NCBI GenBank assembly: GCA_030683195.1
Contig: JAUXQA010000083.1
Span: forward strand, 1 to 6,000
Source: Rhodoferax sp.
GTDB lineage: Bacteria > Pseudomonadota > Gammaproteobacteria > Burkholderiales > Burkholderiaceae_C
DNA: 6,000 bases
Direction: 5' to 3'
The stretch's first letter is position 1, and each line of letters starts with the position of its first letter. This document shows positions 5,278-6,000 of this stretch, one piece after another. The notes under the pieces were generated by a model. It was not told the origin of the DNA, searched no databases, and saw nothing but the letters and a program-made list of their open reading frames with translations. The position numbers and the translations under genes were made by a program.

Positions 5278-6000
5278 CGCATGACACGCAATGACCTCCT
5301 GGCACAGCTGTAAGGCGCGTTCAAAGTCCAGCGCACCCACTGTCTCCTCCAGGCTGTGCAGTTGTTGGCCCAGGGTCGGACCAAACTGGCGTGTCAATCC
5401 CGCCATGGTTTCCAAAGCGGCCATATCGGCACCCCGCAGTTGGCGTTCAAGCGCCTGCAGCGCAGTGATCAATGCATCAGGATTGAGTTCAATAATCTGC
5501 AGAGGCTCGATGTCCGTTGCTCTTGCGTTGTGCAGCGCGGTCTGCAGAGAACTCAATAGTGGCAGCGCAGTTGCAACGGTCTGACACATGTGCGGCACAA
5601 CCACACTCAAAGGGATTGAAGCATCCCCGCCCGCCAGACTCTTTTCACTTTGAGCCGCCTCAGCAGCCAGTGCCATGGCGCCAAGGGTGGCCGACAAGCC
5701 CTTCAAGGTGTGCAGCAGACGCGATGCGGACAAGGTTTCGTTGCGTGCCACCAAGCCTCTGAGTTGCTCAGGCAGGGCCGCCAAATCGTTCACAAAGCTG
5801 ACCAGCATGCGCTGGTACACCTCCTGTTTGCCGCCCATGCGGTCCAGGGCTGCTTCGATATCTACCTGCGCAGCGCGGGCTGCATTGACGACCTGTAGCG
5901 CAAGGGTCTGATCGGTGCGAGTTGATGGCACGGTTCTCAAGCTCTGCCGGCCCCCGAGTCTGCGCAGCAGACGCACCAGCTGGTCCAAGTCAAACGGTTT
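5272..6000 (-). CDS. Hybrid sensor kinase/response regulator, C-terminal part with Hpt domain (5' end outside window)
   Basis: The minus-strand frame is open to the window edge and gives 242 residues, the C-terminus of a larger signalling protein. It begins KPFDLDQLVRLLRRL, the typical end of a receiver domain with the conserved Lys-Pro pair, so a receiver domain (and probably a histidine kinase) lies beyond base 6000. A linker of about 25 residues leads to an Hpt domain opening with VDIEAALDRMGGKQEVYQRM (46-65). The phosphoacceptor is His97 in LLHTLKGLSATLGA, the canonical HxLKGxS motif. The remainder, to the CHAG end, is helical, includes ALDFERALQL, and resembles the extra helical bundle often found after Hpt in such kinases. 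Phosphate would pass kinase His to receiver Asp to His97 and then to a partner regulator not seen here. Signal and target are unknown. The TTG at 5986-5988 is an internal leucine. It converges with tyrS, with 16 bp between stops. Confidence 0.9.
   Translation of the reverse strand, partial: KPFDLDQLVRLLRRLGGRQSLRTVPSTRTDQTLALQVVNAARAAQVDIEAALDRMGGKQEVYQRMLVSFVNDLAALPEQLRGLVARNETLSASRLLHTLKGLSATLGAMALAAEAAQSEKSLAGGDASIPLSVVVPHMCQTVATALPLLSSLQTALHNARATDIEPLQIIELNPDALITALQALERQLRGADMAALETMAGLTRQFGPTLGQQLHSLEETVGALDFERALQLCQEVIACHAG

Overview
The window looks like a conserved housekeeping stretch of a betaproteobacterial chromosome, most likely Burkholderiales and probably Comamonadaceae (Rhodoferax/Polaromonas-like). 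This is inferred from the protein sequences, the moderate-to-high GC content, and the gene company rpsI / erpA / anmK / M23 peptidase / tyrS. I could not run a search, so the genus is a guess.

Layout: (1) 1-243 (+) is the 3' end of rpsI (ribosomal protein S9), followed at 282-311 by a perfect 13-bp hairpin. (2) 244-962 is a gap of about 720 bp with no recognisable gene. It holds a few coding-like scraps on both strands, including a possible 42-codon ORF with a ribosome-binding site (609-737) and a coding-like tail on the minus strand (802-942). (3) 963-1328 (+) is erpA, an A-type Fe-S carrier. (4) 1347-2462 (-) is anmK, and 2485-3867 (-) is an M23 peptidoglycan endopeptidase. The two are 22 bp apart in one direction, with the peptidase first, and look like an operon. 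(5) 3868-4010 is a divergent promoter region with a 17-bp perfect inverted repeat. (6) 4011-5255 (+) is tyrS of the KMSKS (TyrZ-like) subfamily. (7) 5272-6000 (-) is the C-terminal part of a hybrid sensor kinase: the last residues of a receiver domain and then an Hpt domain. It converges on tyrS, and a hairpin spans both stop codons.

Functional links: the peptidase opens peptidoglycan cross-links, and AnmK phosphorylates the anhydro-MurNAc released during wall turnover, so the minus-strand pair joins wall remodelling to recycling. rpsI and tyrS serve translation, erpA serves Fe-S protein maturation, and the kinase fragment serves phosphorelay signalling.

I found no convincing undescribed system. 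The least explained part is the rpsI-erpA gap.
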